In this document: positions 63,764-64,000 of the stretch, piece after piece
Layout: the number at the start of each line of letters is the position of its first letter
How positions within the stretch are numbered: the first letter of the stretch is position 1
NCBI RefSeq assembly: GCF_000332355.1
Contig: NZ_KB235958.1
Span: 3,496,191-3,560,190, forward strand
Direction: 5' to 3'
DNA from: Baaleninema simplex PCC 7105
Lineage (GTDB): Bacteria > Cyanobacteriota > Cyanobacteriia > Cyanobacteriales > Geitlerinemataceae
DNA length: 64,000 nucleotides
Program-made: the position numbers and the translations under genes
The notes under the pieces: model-generated
Told to the model about the DNA's origin: nothing
Database searches by the model: none
The model's input: the letters and a program-made list of their open reading frames with translations, nothing else

Positions 63764-64000
63764 TTGCAAAACTAACACACAGCCAAAGCGAACTGTTCTA
63801 ACCCGATTGGCGATCGCCATAGCAGAATTATTTAATTTGGAAACTAACTCTACAGTCAAGATCGCCGTATAACGAAACTGTATGACGGTATAGCAAGGCT
63901 ATTTTCACATCCTCAAGAATTCGTATTTGCTGAAGTTAGCTAAGTCAAGGATATTCCAATATTTTTTGTATGTCTTGTTTTTAGAGCAGCAATAGATTGT
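63764..64000. other. Right flank of the insertion sequence, no supported gene
   Basis: A frame running out of the element to 63872 has a weakly helical end (RLAIAIAELFNLETNST) but no family. The rest, to the end of the window, is AT-rich and shows no recognisable gene. Confidence 0.4.

Noticed and set aside
63570..63872. 100-codon plus-strand frame across the right end of the insertion sequence
   Set aside because: Most of it lies inside the element opposite to the transposase promoter region; the part outside has no recognisable family.

Overview
The window is chromosomal DNA of a beta-cyanobacterium. The evidence is the very frequent HIP1 octamer GCGATCGC, the petC-petA pair of the cytochrome b6f complex, the beta-carboxysome shell protein CcmP, ATP sulfurylase, and many families restricted to or typical of cyanobacteria (DUF1830, DUF4079, DUF1997, CcbP, DUF1186, Uma2). 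A glucosylglycerol-3-phosphate phosphatase (StpA) suggests a salt-tolerant organism. No rRNA, tRNA or CRISPR array was seen.

Layout. 0-9.5 kb: an Asp-rich RTX-type secreted protein, a fibrillin-like protein in an operon with a catalytically degenerate caspase (orthocaspase), sat, ccmP and a rhomboid protease. 9.5-10.7 kb: AT-rich gene-free DNA with two MITE-like elements, one holding a copy of a 33-bp hairpin repeat that recurs around the window. 10.7-17.5 kb: an accessory region with DUF1186, Uma2, a TPR-CHAT gene split by an AT-rich BglI-type restriction-modification system (controller, nuclease, methyltransferase), and a coiled-coil/PIN toxin-antitoxin-like pair. 17.7-33 kb: mostly housekeeping genes (rimO, a CNNM-type transporter, a cupin, an HD-like protein, a PQQ-type propeller protein, RidA, a MocR regulator, a RecB-like nuclease, prs, yqeY, an ABHD14-like hydrolase), plus a structured noncoding region at 19.4-19.6 kb resembling the RNA end of an IS200/IS605 or HEARO element.

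33-46 kb: two glycosyltransferases (one HpnB-like), stpA, and a three-gene minus-strand set (Rieske oxygenase, alpha-oxoamine synthase, GNAT protein) that could make a sphingoid or related aminolipid. It is divergent from an MFS exporter; pentapeptide and Uma2 genes follow. 46-61.7 kb: a B12-binding radical SAM protein, small cyanobacterial membrane proteins, CcbP, an LRAT-PspA-like fusion, petC-petA, an alpha/beta hydrolase lacking its nucleophile, DUF1997, a branched-chain-type ABC binding lipoprotein, a membrane-anchored fusion of pentapeptide repeats with a sugar-type periplasmic binding domain, a sterol-desaturase/SDR fusion and another Uma2. 61.7-63.8 kb: a frameshifted IS1634-family element with perfect 19-bp terminal inverted repeats.

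The most unusual items are the restriction-modification island inside a TPR-CHAT gene, the pentapeptide/periplasmic-binding fusion, the oxoamine synthase-GNAT-Rieske set, the LRAT-PspA-like fusion, the structured RNA near 19.5 kb, and the hairpin repeat family with a compensatory base change.
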